This document shows positions 47,301 through 58,540 of a DNA stretch of 64,000 nucleotides, piece by piece. The translations under genes and the position numbers were made by a program. The notes under the pieces were generated by a model, which had not been told where the DNA came from, did no database searches, and was given only the letters and a program-made list of their open reading frames with translations. The DNA is from Oscheius sp. JU75 (Eukaryota; Nematoda; Chromadorea; Rhabditida; Rhabditidae). The DNA lies in NCBI GenBank assembly GCA_037178855.1, contig JASJZC010000007.1, forward strand, positions 6,324,001-6,388,000, read 5' to 3'. Position 1 is the first letter of the stretch. Every line of letters begins with the position of its first letter.

Positions 47301-50300
47301 AAAATGTTGGTATCGTATTGGGAGTCCTTGAACGGGAGAGAGACTTTCACCGAATGAGGTCCAGGACTGAACATGGATTCGGGTTCGGTACTGATTATTG
47401 CCTTGAAGCGAAGAAACTCGTACCAAGTTGCATTGGCCCGAACTTCTCCAGCTATCATCAGTCGAAGATTCTTCAGTGGTCTTGGCTGAGTGCTGTTCAC
47501 TTCAAAGAAGACTTGAGCATAGGCATCCTTCAGACTACCACTTTTTTCAGTCTTGATCGCAATCTTCACGAGATCAATCGAGTACTCTCGGTCATATGTT
47601 GGATCCTCATCCACCCCCGAATCGTCGTCATCGTCATCGTCGCTATCATCATCTTTATCCAGTGGTCTCTCGTGTAGCCTTTTCTTCGTTTGCTTTTTCT
47701 TACTGACACCCTGAAAAGACTAATAGTGATTCAACATCGGTAATTACTTCAATAGCTTCGCTGGTAATGATGATTGGACAGACAATGTCTACCGCACGAC
47801 TGTGAGCAGCAGTCTTAACTTGGACGAGGAGCGAGTGGCTGTTGCTCAGCACGTTCCATAGACTCATAGGAATGGAGATACGTAGCTTTTTGGGTAGTTC
47901 GAGTTCCACCATGTTGTCCTTGTTATTGTCCTTCACTTGAATCTCTTTCCTGGCCAAAGTTGTCCGGACCTCGTGTGTTAGCATAGGATGACCTGCGTCA
48001 GGAATTCTGAACAGCCCATGAGTTTGGTTAAGTTTTTCTCTACCGATGTTCGAAGTTTTCGACTATCATGACCGTGACCGTTTGAATGGCGGCTTCATGG
48101 GCCAGTCGCCATTTGACCCGAATATGTTCACCCGACGAGTAAGCGCCTTTCTCGAGCCAAACTTCGCCGTTCAAGGGCTTGCAAGATATGAAAGAAAAAC
48201 AGCTAGAGTGTAACGTGACACCTTACCGGTGACCCCATCCTTCATGGCCCACACATTGATTGACAAGAATTTTCTTCGGGTGCGTAGCAGCATGCGGCAT
48301 TTTCAAATTTAACTTCCTCTTCACAACGAAAATCTTTTCCAGAAAGTTGTTCTTGTACCATGGATCAATGGTCGCTTTCACAGAATACTCCACGTTTAGT
48401 TCTTTATTTATTTGGGTGGTTGGAGGAAATCTCGGTAGCCAAACATCCACACTCACATTCTTTGTAGTATTTTCTAAAGATTGCATTCTGATGCAACTTG
48501 TGCTACCCACCATTGGGTGCAATGAGAACCCAAACTTGCTCATGGAAAAACTCATATAACAGTAGTTCCTTCTGTCTTATGTATCCTCTGAAGACGACTT
48601 GTGCCGAATGGCTAAATTCACTTTTGTTCTCGACGTCTAACTCGGCAGTGAACTTGTCGTCCGTATCGCTACGAAATAGCTTAGAAATGATTGATAATAT
48701 ATCTCGCGCAGACTGACCTCGGGAACACGAATTTCCTTGATTTCAGCAAAAGTTGGGTGTTCGGAGACGGCCATCGGGCTGTTGCTAGGGACAATGAGCC
48801 CACTTGACCATTCATCCTATTTTGTGTTTCAGGCAACCAACCCTGGAGCTTTTGATCCTGCAGAAGATGTTGCATGGCATCGTAACGGACATGCCCTTTA
48901 CACGCAGGGACCTGTTGCGATAAATACTGAGATGCCGGTCAAAGATGCTAAGCTCAGTTTGCATGGAGACTTCTTTCACGCTGGAAGAGTAAGAGGGCAG
49001 AAACACGATAGAAATAAACAACTTTCAGGTTATCCATCCATCGGATATCCGTCTCAAGGAGAATATCACTGAACTGAATGCTTTCGAGGCTCTTGAGAAC
49101 ATTCGAAAGCTGCACATTGTGAAGTATATGTTCAAGCCGGAGATTGCCGCGAAATGGGGACTGACGGAAGACTCTAGGAGGAAGACCGGTCTTCTTGCCC
49201 AGGAACTCCGAGAGATTATGCCTGATGCAGTTCACGACATTGGAGACTATCTCACGGTTGATGAGAACCGTGTCTTCTACGAGACCCTTCTTGCTACGCA
49301 GGAGCTCTGCAGATTGACTGGTGACTTAGACAGCAAGATTGACGAAAAAGTGGACGAAATCAGCGAACGTCTCACTCGCTATGCCAGAAGAAAGAAGCTG
49401 ACAGCCTCGGTCGCCTCCGGCCTCAGCGGAGAAACCTATGGAGATTCCAAGAGCATGTTGAGCTTCTCCCGAGGCTCTCTTGCCTCTTCGTATGCTCCGA
49501 GGGACAAGAAGAGGGATCGTGCTCAGCGCTGCAGATCTACCTGCCACCGCCAGCAGGACCCTCTCTGTAGCTCCAAGCTGACCCAGGGAACCATTATCAC
49601 CCTTGTTCTCGTCATGGCTGTTTGCCTGCTCTCGATGACTGCTCTTTACGTTTTGGACTGGCATAACCGCAACTTTGGAGATCGTATCATCCCCTACGTT
49701 GAGCCGAACCGTACTGACATCAGCCCTGGAAAGATGACGATGCTGGATCTGATGGATGGACAGTTACCGATGTACCAACCCGATGCTCCGCCACTGGTAT
49801 CATATTGTCGATCGAGCAATTGTCATTCCTACTGTTGTGCAGACCGAAATTCTTACTACGTCAATGCCAAATACACCAAGGTTACCTAAGCTCTTTGAGT
49901 TTTAAACAGCTTTATTTTAGCCCGATGGAATAGTGCCCCTCAGCGAGAACAAGAAGATTTTTCCGAGAAACGCTCCTGGAGTCGAGAATGGAATTGGCAA
50001 GCCGCTGGGATCCGGAATTACGATTACCATCCCCACGCTCAACATGACCATTGACAACCGCTACTGCATCGACAAAAGCTGCAACAAGAAGCTCAGAAGA
50101 TACAACTTGTACATCCCCGTGTCTCCATATCTTCCAACTGTTCCAGTTTCCTTCCAGTTTGTGTAAGTTCAATCATGGCATCATGTTAATAAAAACATTA
50201 TAGTGTTCCTCGCGGAAAGGTTCTGAACAACTGCGGCTACCTCTCCTCTTTCACCAACAAGCAGTGCGAGCTAGATGTCGAAATGCACAAGGCTAAGAAC

Positions 50301-50563
50301 CCCAGTGCTATTCAGGTACAAATTGATTTGAAAGATTTATTAATAAGAATGTCTTTTAGCTGGATGAGATCACCTACCAGCTCTCTGTTGGAGCCTACCT
50401 TCAGTCCGCCTACCGATTCCGTATTGGTTACACGACTGAGGCTTGCATTGAACGTCCTGACATCCTGGTCGGAGAGACCATGAGGACTTACGAAGAGTAT
50501 AACCTGGTCTTCTACAGAACATGTTCCCCTCCCAGTGACAGCACTCCTGCTCCCATCAAGTAA
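41321..50563 (+). CDS. myrf: Myelin regulatory factor (MYRF), membrane-tethered transcription factor
   Basis: MYRF is an ER membrane protein that trimerises, cuts itself and releases a nuclear fragment; in C. elegans it drives late larval development. Short N-terminal exons at 41321, 43754, 44552, 45023, 45279, 45402 and 45666 encode a Pro/Ser/His-rich activation region and a basic KRPRLDTG. The NDT80-type DNA-binding domain spans about 45850-46587 ([41 protein letters not shown]). After a 2.2-kb intron comes the S74/ICE autoprotease domain, with the Ser-Lys pair in [12 protein letters not shown] (about 49030-49060). A coiled coil, a membrane helix ([18 protein letters not shown], about 49595) and the luminal C-terminal domain with [13 protein letters not shown] follow, to TAA 50561-50563. 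Introns 1-3 are long. A whole arrestin gene lies antisense in intron 46588-48832. Confidence 0.95.
46598..46603 (-). terminator. Poly(A) signal of the nested arrestin gene
   Basis: Minus-strand AATAAA lies 12 bases after the arrestin stop and 10 bases from the MYRF 5' splice site at 46588. Confidence 0.6.
46616..48774 (-). CDS. Tandem arrestin-domain protein nested in a MYRF intron
   Basis: Minus-strand gene from ATG 48774 to TGA 46616-46618. The N-terminal unit has [20 protein letters not shown], then [13 protein letters not shown]-like strands and [11 protein letters not shown]. Its C-domain ends HSLLVQVKT and [12 protein letters not shown] Lys-rich then Asp-rich linker (about 47605-47700) follows. 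The second unit (long exon 46616-47614) has [15 protein letters not shown], and a final [11 protein letters not shown], then YAIPIWIGC. That is an arrestin fold, twice. Alpha-arrestins act as adaptors in trafficking of membrane proteins; PPVRPP and aromatic-rich YWVERY near the end could bind partners. Canonical WW-binding PPxY motifs are not visible. Two units in one chain would be unusual, since the family usually has one. Confidence 0.75.
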
Positions 50564-51246
50564 TTGAACTCATACGAGTTTTCCAAAACCTTGTGTCATT
50601 TTCTCTGTTCTCTTGTCCCCACTTATGTACCGATCACGCATGTAACATCTTTAATTTATTGTAACACCACTACTCGGGGCCCATTCTTTACGAGTTCCTT
50701 CACGAACCAGGTTCACCCAACTTGTCAACCTATCCAGGGGACTTAGAGCTTGTCTGCCCCCCAGAATAATTTTGCTCTCAGTGATGTCGAATCTAGCCAA
50801 CCGTAGAATCTTTCCGTAGTGTGTCCTCAAAAATCTAGTTCACCCTAAAATCTCCAAGTGTCAAAAATATAGTCTCGGCCAAAACATCCCACCCTCCCCT
50901 CTATTTTTGACTTCAAACTCATTTCCAAGTGTTTTAAGGCCGGTGAGAGTTAGGGTGCAATTCGTGTATACATACCAGTAGTCAATCCGTTTCCAATCCC
51001 GGTCCCCTTCGTGGTTTTGTGGTTGCCCTCCAGTTTCCCTTCGCGGATTTGGTCTCAATAGTATATTTTTTCTCTACTATTACGTACGCCCTCTACGAGT
51101 GTGTTATTGTTCTCATTCTTGTCCCTAATATAGGATTTGTCCGCTGGTGCTGCTCTGAGCAGTTCTATTCGACCAGCGTACTTGTACAGTTAATCATAAT
51201 ATAACCGAATGAATATGAGAAATGTATCCATATTTATTATTGTAAG
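50564..51246. other. 3' flank of MYRF and convergent NCS-like gene
   Basis: Convergent intergenic region, expected to carry the MYRF 3' UTR. No further gene seen. Confidence 0.5.
51233..51238 (-). terminator. Poly(A) signal of the NCS-like gene
   Basis: Minus-strand AATAAA lies 8 bases after the stop at 51247-51249. Confidence 0.6.
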
Positions 51247-52084
51247 TCAGCCGGGAAGAATAGTGTATAGGGCGGAGATACTTGCGGTTATTTGACAATC
51301 ATTTTTGCATACCCTCATGAAGTCTTCTTTCATTATCTTCCCAGTTTTCTGTGTATCAAACTTCTGAAAGTCTGTTTAAAAATGCTTTTCATTAAAGCTA
51401 CTGCGAAAATTTGACGAGCACGATCTATCTTCTGCTCTTTAGACAGCATCGGTACTGCTCTTCTGCCTAAAAGTGGCAAATATTTTTGGTTCAAAAGTAT
51501 CTTACCCATTAGGTCGTTCATTGAAGTGATAACATATAATAGTCTACTGAAAGAAATCTCGCCCCGGTCGCGGGGATCGTAGATTTTGTAGACCCATTCG
51601 ATTTTCTCGTCCATTGTTCCACGGCAGAGAATCGACAGAGCTTTTACGAATTCCTGAAAAGTGACATGTTTTGAACACAACGATTCGTCGGAGTCACCTG
51701 GAAATTGATAGTACCATTTCCGTCATTGTCAAAAGTGTCGAACAACAGATCAGCATAGTGTTCAATATCACCATGAGGAAAGAGTTCCGCAAACTTTTCT
51801 CTGAGGATTTCTGAACACTTTGATCAATATCACATGATATTCTCACCTTTGTTTATCACGGCATTTGGAGAAGTTTCTTTGAATGCTCGATAGATGGCTT
51901 TGACCTCATTCCTCGAAAAGTGAGTCTCGTCGACTACCTGTAAGAAAAAGGTGAAAGATAACTGACAGAGTTAGCCGACCCTCTGTAGACTCTCTTTACA
52001 ATAATGGAACAGCGGTCGCTTAGGAGCGGCTGCTTGCGGAATAAAGCGAATGAAGACCTTTTTACTGTGAATATTGCTGTCCAT
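51247..52084 (-). CDS. NCS/KChIP-like neuronal calcium sensor with degenerate C-lobe
   Basis: Minus-strand exons from ATG 52084 (an upstream exon is possible near 52270-52440). THFSRNEVKAIYRAFKETSP matches the first, inactive EF-hand of NCS proteins. INFQEFVKALSILCRGTMDEKIEW is the KChIP/NCS core. EF-hand 2 (FDNDGNGTINFQEF) is canonical. EF-hand 3 reads DPRDRGEISFSR and lacks the usual acidic ligands at positions 3, 5 and 12. EF-hand 4 (DTQKTGKIMKED) is weak. The N-terminus MDSNIHSKK has no myristoylation signal. The last exon starts after an intron in IFA|KFDTQ, restoring the reading frame. NCS proteins sense Ca2+ and regulate kinases or potassium channels. Confidence 0.82.
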
Positions 52085-53221
52085 AGATCCTACCGAAAGC
52101 TATTTTACAGAATGTACAAATAGGCTAGAACGGGTAGGCCAAGAACAACAAATCGCAAAGCCGATATTTGTCAATCGGCTCTGGTTGGTGATTGATAGTA
52201 GGCAGCAAGTGAACAGCCCGCTCCATCCTTCAAAATAGTCAGGAGCCCGTCATACAACAGCAACTAGTGCTATTCATGTTTTTGGTGAAATATAACAAAA
52301 GATGTATCAAAAAGAATACCTGTTGGAGACTTGTAGGCCGGAAAATATTTTGATGTATCGGGGAGAGGAGTGAGACATCGTTCCAGTCTCCAACATCTGA
52401 AAAACTGTTTCGGCGCTGCTCCGTTGTATTGAAACAACATGCTTGAAAATTTTACAAAGTAGCAGCCCAAAAAGTCTCTAATCACTTTTATATAGGTCAG
52501 AAGCACTGGCATATTATCTATTTGAATAGTAAACAGAACTAAATTTGTAAACAAAATAAATTCTTGTTTTAAACAAGTGACTACTTTAACCAATTTTACT
52601 TATCAACTATGGGCTCGTTGAAGTCATTTGGTGTTGGGAAGGAGACTGCAGCCCTTCTTCGGAAGCTGCTCATCTATAAAGATGTCTTATACACGTGAAA
52701 CGCAAAAAGGAAGACAGGTGAAAAGTGCCGATGATCCATCAAGCAAATGGCCGATGCAGAAAAATTAAATTTTTGAGCCGCAGTGCGTGAGTAACAACTG
52801 TTGAATCAAAAAGGTGGATGCGTGAAAATAGCCTTTAATAGCAAAGCTGGGCACAAATATGGAAGAAACCAGAGAGGACAGGAAGTTACATGTGCCCTAC
52901 GACGATTACACTGATAGAGCAGGATAAAAATAAGCAATGACGCGGGTGAAAGAGCAAGACTGGAGCTTGATTTATGGGCGTCGACAAATGCTTTCCGATC
53001 AGTTTGGCTGATCAGGAAGTCGTAGCTTGGCACCACAAAACTCTAAGGAGAAAAAATCAAATGCTTTCGGTTGACGTTAGCAAGATGTCAAAAGGAAATT
53101 GATGTTTCCTGTAGAAGACATGAAGATAATCAGGTAGAAAACTTTATATTCTCTGTATTTACAAGTTGAGATCTATGATTGAGACAATGACCCGACATTG
53201 GCTAATGACGCTAGACTAGAA
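52085..53221. other. Intergenic region with a possible upstream NCS exon
   Basis: A minus-strand open frame at 52270-52593 contains FSSMLFQYNGAAPKQFFRCW and could be an alternative first exon of the NCS-like gene, but the splice link is unproven. The rest (52600-53200) shows nothing gene-like. Confidence 0.35.
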
Positions 53222-53801
53222 CTAGAACCGTTTGAGTGGCAGCACATTGCGTTTGTATGCTTCCGATGACTCGAAATTTCCGGCAGGATCGTATTTCACA
53301 CAAACGTAGATCATATAAGCCGGCGAATTGGAAAAACAGCCTCTTCTCTTGCCAGCAATTTTGACCACAGAAACACCGACACCGATGTGTCGAGAGTCTC
53401 GCCAAACAAGTTGAGTAAAATGACCCGTCTTGTGGTAGTTGTGAGGGATCCATCTGGAAACGCTTATAAGCTTCATGAAGAAAAGAAACTAACGAGTTAT
53501 AATTATAGCCGAAGCTTTCCATGTAAAAACTTTGAGTCACCGCCTTGGCAAATGTGTCCGGGTCGGGATAGCTGGAGGCTCCGTACACGAAGAGATTCTC
53601 GCCATACCTGGAACAAGGACTGTTATAGGAAGTTCAATAATCTAACTTTCTCGGAGTTTCATGCACCAAGCAGCTTGCTTTCCTCGCTAATTCATCAGAG
53701 TATCGTTGAGCCAAAATATTCAGAAAAGGTGTTGACTTGACTTCAGGAGCATCGTGACGTTCCCGATAAACATTGTGGTAAAAGAGGAGCTGAATAGTCA
53801 T
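53222..53801 (-). CDS. CAP (SCP/TAPS) superfamily protein, GAPR-like
   Basis: Minus-strand exons encode HNVYRERHDAPEV, ILAQRYSDELARKASCLVH, YGENLFVYGA, then a short-intron-linked HKTGHFTQLVWRDSRHIGVG and YMIYVCVKYDPAGNF. These are CAP motifs 1-4 with the conserved His and Glu (HFTQLVW, GENL) cavity residues. GxGxS-type HIGVGVSV is kept. The family includes secreted proteins (nematode VAL/ASP, plant PR-1) and the Golgi-associated GAPR-1; this one begins MTIQLLFYHN at 53801 without a signal peptide, closer to GAPR-1. An exon upstream could also splice in phase to this start, making it the C-terminal domain of the secreted protein encoded at 54000-55590. Confidence 0.75.
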
Positions 53802-53999
53802 TGTTGTCTGTTGTAGGCTGTTGTTGTTTGTGACAGGAAGTGGCGTTTTGCACTCTTGGGACACACGTCTGTTGATAAGCTTTCACTTGTGAAGATTACG
53901 CTTCTTACACTAGCCACCGGTTTTTATGCTGACCCTTGGCCTTAGGTTCAAATGGTTCGTTTGATGACCTCGATAAAACAATACGAACTTCCTAGATGA

Positions 54000-55588
54000 G
54001 AAGAAAAACTTACAGATTTCTTGACAGCTTCAGCATCATACTTGGCGGGATCAACTTTCTCTGTCCGGCTCTTCTTGAACAGATAGTTCGTGATCTCGGG
54101 GACCTGAAATATCTAAAATTGTTCTTGTTCTCAAAAATATTTACCAAACACAACACCAATATATTTTGCAGCCTAAATTCAAAAGGCCACCGGAAATTAG
54201 TTCAAAAGCAACCCGAAAATCGCCGAAATCATTCTAAGGTCATATAAGTTATCGCGCTAAAGCGTGGACCCCCTGGAGACGGTCCAGTGAGTCAGGCGAG
54301 ATTTTTTAAGCTGCGGAACTGCAGAGCCCTCTTTTTGCAGGGGACAGATAGTCATCGCCGAAATAGCGTATAGCAACCTCCGTCAGAGGGTACTTCATTA
54401 AGCGCGTAAAGATTCGGAGGCAGATCTGTGTCTAGACCATGGAACACCCAATAAACTCACGCTGCGTAAAAAGGCGACATCGCTCAGATCCCAGGAATCT
54501 CGGGTAGCGGTTTTGGCGGGAGGCCTCGTTGTAAATTCAATTGCTTTTCGAGTAGTCATTGTTGTTTTAGTCATTTTAGGCTGCTTAGTTGTGTTTCTCA
54601 AAACAAGCCATGGCTTCGAAGCTGATTTGTTCTTGCTGTAGGTACCTCTGAAACTGTCTTGTTATGGAATCTGAAAAATGATTAACTGCTTTAGATCTTC
54701 TTCTCCTGTCAGCTTGTTCACCGACTTGACTGCCCACGTTTTTCCCTTGTTGAAACCATCTCTGAGGATGTCGAAGATGTCGCTTCTAAACCCGGCGGTA
54801 GATGGTTCAACATTGAGAGATAGTTCTGTCGGCTGCTTGCGCTTCCACGGTACGATTGTGGTAGTGCTCGGTTCCTTTGCCCAGCTGGCAGTATCGGCCT
54901 TCATGCGGCGCGAAACCGATATGTAAGTGATCCTAGGCGGTTGCATTGGTATCGACAACTCTTACCTCATGTCAGAGCCAGTAGCTGATCTCAAAGTCGA
55001 GACGGTTTTGTACCGAGAGTTTACGAGAGGCTGCCAAGATGGATACGTAAAGATGCTTTTTCCTAGCGTCACTCTCACAAGCATCTTCCTTCCTAGATTC
55101 TGTAATACTGTCATGGTTACGGTCGAAATCAAAAATACAAACCGTTCCAGTGAACTTTGCGTTGAGACACTTGCCAGGTGTATAAGAAAGAACACAAGAT
55201 GCAGAGAACACTGCCTGTGGAATGGATTCAATTACTTTTCGGCCCCTGAATATGTTTTTGGTTCGATTTCCAAAAAATAAAATCACTGTTGAGTAGTGCA
55301 TTGACATTCTTTGGCTTTATTAGGTAACAATCCTTTGAAACTTGAGGGGCACAGGCAGAAGCTGAATTCGGTTTAGTCACGACAAAAAGGAAATACCTAC
55401 TCAAAAATGAAAGAGAGATGTTCTAGATTCTCCATTTCACTGTACTGAAGGGCTTTGTAGTTCAAAACGGCTAGATCGTAGACTTGGCTCTGAAGATCGA
55501 ATAGAGGTTAGTGAAAAATCAGCTCGACCTCAGCTGCAGCCGAAGAGGCTAGTAAAGATAGAGCGAAGATCTTGAACAGACCACACAT
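54000..55588 (-). CDS. Uncharacterised secreted protein, exon chain partly resolved
   Basis: Minus strand, ATG at 55588. A signal peptide (MCGLFKIFALSLLASSAAA) is followed, through introns of 44, 201, 43 and 33 bp, by FTGTNLGRKMLVRVTLGKSI, then SRYKTVSTLRSATGSDMR and ITYISVSRRMKADTASWAK. Phases match at all four junctions. Later exons carry a Thr/Lys-rich stretch (TKQPKMTKTTMTTRKA) and YLFKKSRTEKVDPAKYDAEA. The junction near 54660-54720 is unclear. The last exon could splice into the CAP gene below. I do not recognise the first domain. Confidence 0.45.
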
Positions 55589-56118
55589 GGTTTCTAGCTA
55601 CAAGTCTCAGTTCCTTTGAACGACTTTTAAAGCGATCGCCGCGACCTTCGCGCCGCCCACTCCACCCTAGCTTTCGAGACTCTCTGTCCAAATTTCAATC
55701 AGAAGGTGTCCATAAGAGGCGAGCGCAGACAGTTATGTCTACCAGAGATCGTTTTCTGCAGTCTAGCGAAGAACACGTGGGCCACTTGAACGTTTTCGGC
55801 GTTCGGTACCAACTGCGTCACAGTGTCCCTCTTGTTCTCTGCACTTTTGAAGTTTTTGACGAACTTCATCATGACAGCTTTTGTAATATGTTGTTTCCTG
55901 TGGCAACTAGTTGTAAGCTTCAGGATGGTAGAATTACACGACAAAAACAACAACATTTTTCAGCGGTTGACAATACTAGGCTAGGAATCATCATCAGAAC
56001 AATGGGAGAAAGGGGGTTGATGGACATTTGAGACCACTCTGGATACTACGTGATTTCTTTTGGGATAGTACAAATTGATTGGAATGACACAAATACACAA
56101 ATAGTTATTGAAGAGACC
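55589..56118. other. Short intergenic region
   Basis: Upstream flank of the secreted-protein gene and 3' flank of the TIAR-like gene. Small open frames on both strands; nothing supported. Confidence 0.5.
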
Positions 56119-58540
56119 TCAAGCCTGCCACTGGGGAATTACGGGAGTGTTGTAGACCGGGGGATAGTAGGGCTGATAGTACTGAAGGGGCACGACAGGC
56201 TGCTGCGGTAGAAGAGCCTGTGCAAGAAGTGGAGTAAGGTCCGGCATCACTTGGGCTGTAGGAGGTGTCTGGATTTAATCGGTAACATTCAATAGAGATG
56301 CTTACATTTTGCTGCACCCTTCCCCAAGAGCATCGTACGGAGTTACCACAAATTTCCTTTCCGTTCATTTCCATGATTGCGTTTGTGGCACATTCTTTCT
56401 TCTCATAGCGCACAAAGGCATATCCTTGAGCTTTGAAGAGCCTCACTTCGGTGATTTCACCAATTAGCGAGAAGGGCTCTCGCAGATCTTTTTCTAGAAT
56501 GAAACATATAAAAACTGGACGACTGATCTCACCTTCGGTAGCATTACTGACGTTGCCCACATATACTGACGTATTGTCAGCTTTGGTGGAATTGAAGACT
56601 TGCTCAAAAGTTAGTTTCTCCCTCGTGTCTTCAATCGGACGACGAGTAGCCCAGTTTGTACGAATTGGTCGTCTGCCAAGCCAGAAGCCGTTCATGGCAC
56701 TGATAGCTTTTTCAGCGTTCTAAAAAACATTTGTTGATCAGAAAATGACGGAAGCTGACATCTTTGTTTGGGAAGGAGACGAATCCATAGCCTTTTGACT
56801 TTTGTGTCTGGGAGTCGCGAATGACCTTTGCCTCACTGGAACAGAATGTTTCATTAGGAAGGTCGCATTGATAAGCATGCACATAAAATGTAGTACTGAC
56901 ATGCACTTTTGTTATGCGCAGAATTAAATTTAGACACTCAAAAAGTACCTGACTTCACCATGTGTCGAGAAGGCTTCTTTCATGGCCCGATTATCCACTT
57001 CTGGGCTGAGATCACCAACAAAAATATGGAAATGTTCTAAAGTCTGTGATTACACTAACAATTTCTAACTCACTGCTCGTATCTATTTTAGGCTCCTGAG
57101 GAGCATTGGCCAACGCTGCTTTGATTTCCTGTAAATAGTATTTGTATCACTGATTTGTGTTTCAGAGTACCGCAGCTCGTTGAATAGCCGCGAGTGATAC
57201 TGGTGAAGGTCCTACACCGCTTTGTGGAACAATGAAGATGGGGATGCCTTCGTAGGCATTGCTGAGCGGAGCTTGAAGCTGCATCTGAAATCGTATTGTT
57301 GACGGTTGTATCGAAGAATTAGGCGCTTGTTCTCAGAAGAGGAGAAAAACTAGTAATTGTTTCAGCTATATTCGGAAAAGGAAACGCGGACGCGTATTGT
57401 ATTTGCTAGATGATCGACTGGCGTTCGGTCTATTCAAACCATGGTGAAAAGTACACGTCAGCAATGACGATTGATCTAATACTACGTAGTGTAGAGGGAG
57501 GGTCGGCTGTTATCAGAAAATGAGACTGGCCAGGCAGCTCTGCGTCTAGGTGGTCAGTGTGGGTGCAATGCAGAGGAGCAAAAGGGCGAGAGAAAGCTTT
57601 GTAATAGAACCAGGAAGCGGTATTTTTCAATGAACTGACATTCTCGTAGTAAAACAGTGAAAGCTAACGCGAAACCAAATCGCAATTTTACTTACAACAA
57701 ATGTTTAACCTTGAATACTGCTCGTGAATTCCAGGAAACACGAAATTTCTAGTTATTCGTTGACAGTTGGCCGAAAAGAGCTCTATGAACACACAATGTT
57801 TTGATGGGCACATATGGCGGCTTGGAGAGGAATTACCATCGGTTTAACAGGCTGACTAAACCACTGTACTCTCACTGCCCCATCATCCAGTTTCTATCCG
57901 CACAGCTGCGTGAGAGCGAGTAAAATGTGACACATTTGCCTCTACACCCAATTTGTCCGTCGCCAAACCGATAAAAACGATCCACATGCTCGTTGCCAAG
58001 GCAGTTCCGACCAGTAATAAGCGAAGACAGCTGGGGTACTGCCGGCATATCTGTCGCTCTTTTGGGAATGGTAGAGACTGCTCGCATATGCATTGCATGT
58101 TCGAGCCCCTTTCTGAATTGTTCACGGGAGGAACAAGGGCGATGGAAGAGAGTGTATTAAAGCAACGCGGCTCAGGGTTCTACACGTGTGCAAATGGCGA
58201 TCTGATCGTCTATCGATTCATATACGGTCTGTCCGCCGCATTCAGTCGTGGGAAAGCTGAATGGCCACACTGCCTTGTGCAGCAGTTACTGATGACAATA
58301 TGTCGCGAAGCGAGACGTCTCGACTTTATGGCTTTCATCAAGCATGCATGAGTAAAGGCTACCACCTGTCCATTCGGTGCAACTCTTTCAACTCACCTCA
58401 CACATTTGAGGGAGAGTAGATGAAACGTATTGCATCATGGGCTGAGGATACATTGTGACTGGAGTGGAGCAGAGTGAATTCGGAGTAGTACCATTGGACA
58501 GCGTATTGGTTAACCCGTAGGAAGCAGCAGTGGCTATCAT
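56119..58540 (-). CDS. tiar: TIA-1/TIAR-like RNA-binding protein with two RRMs
   Basis: Minus strand. Exon 1 (about 58397-58540) encodes an Ala/Ser/Pro-rich N-terminus (MIATAASYGLTN). After a 1.1-kb intron come RRM A (HFHIFVGDLSPEVDNRAMKE, SKGYGFVSFPNKDNAEKAIS, GRRPIRTNWATRRP) and RRM B (TSVYVGNVSNATEGEDLREP, GYAFVRYEKKECATNAI, VRCSWGR). These match TIA-1 RRM2 and RRM3, with RNP1 and RNP2 motifs intact. A Gln/Pro/Tyr-rich tail ends VIPQWQA. The usual RRM1 is not seen in or upstream of the gene. TIA proteins bind U-rich RNA, nucleate stress granules and affect splicing and translation. Confidence 0.9.

Noticed and set aside
57953-58351. 132-codon open frame inside the TIAR-like intron, plus strand
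   Set aside because: Both strands are open here and neither gives a domain; a nested gene is possible but unsupported.
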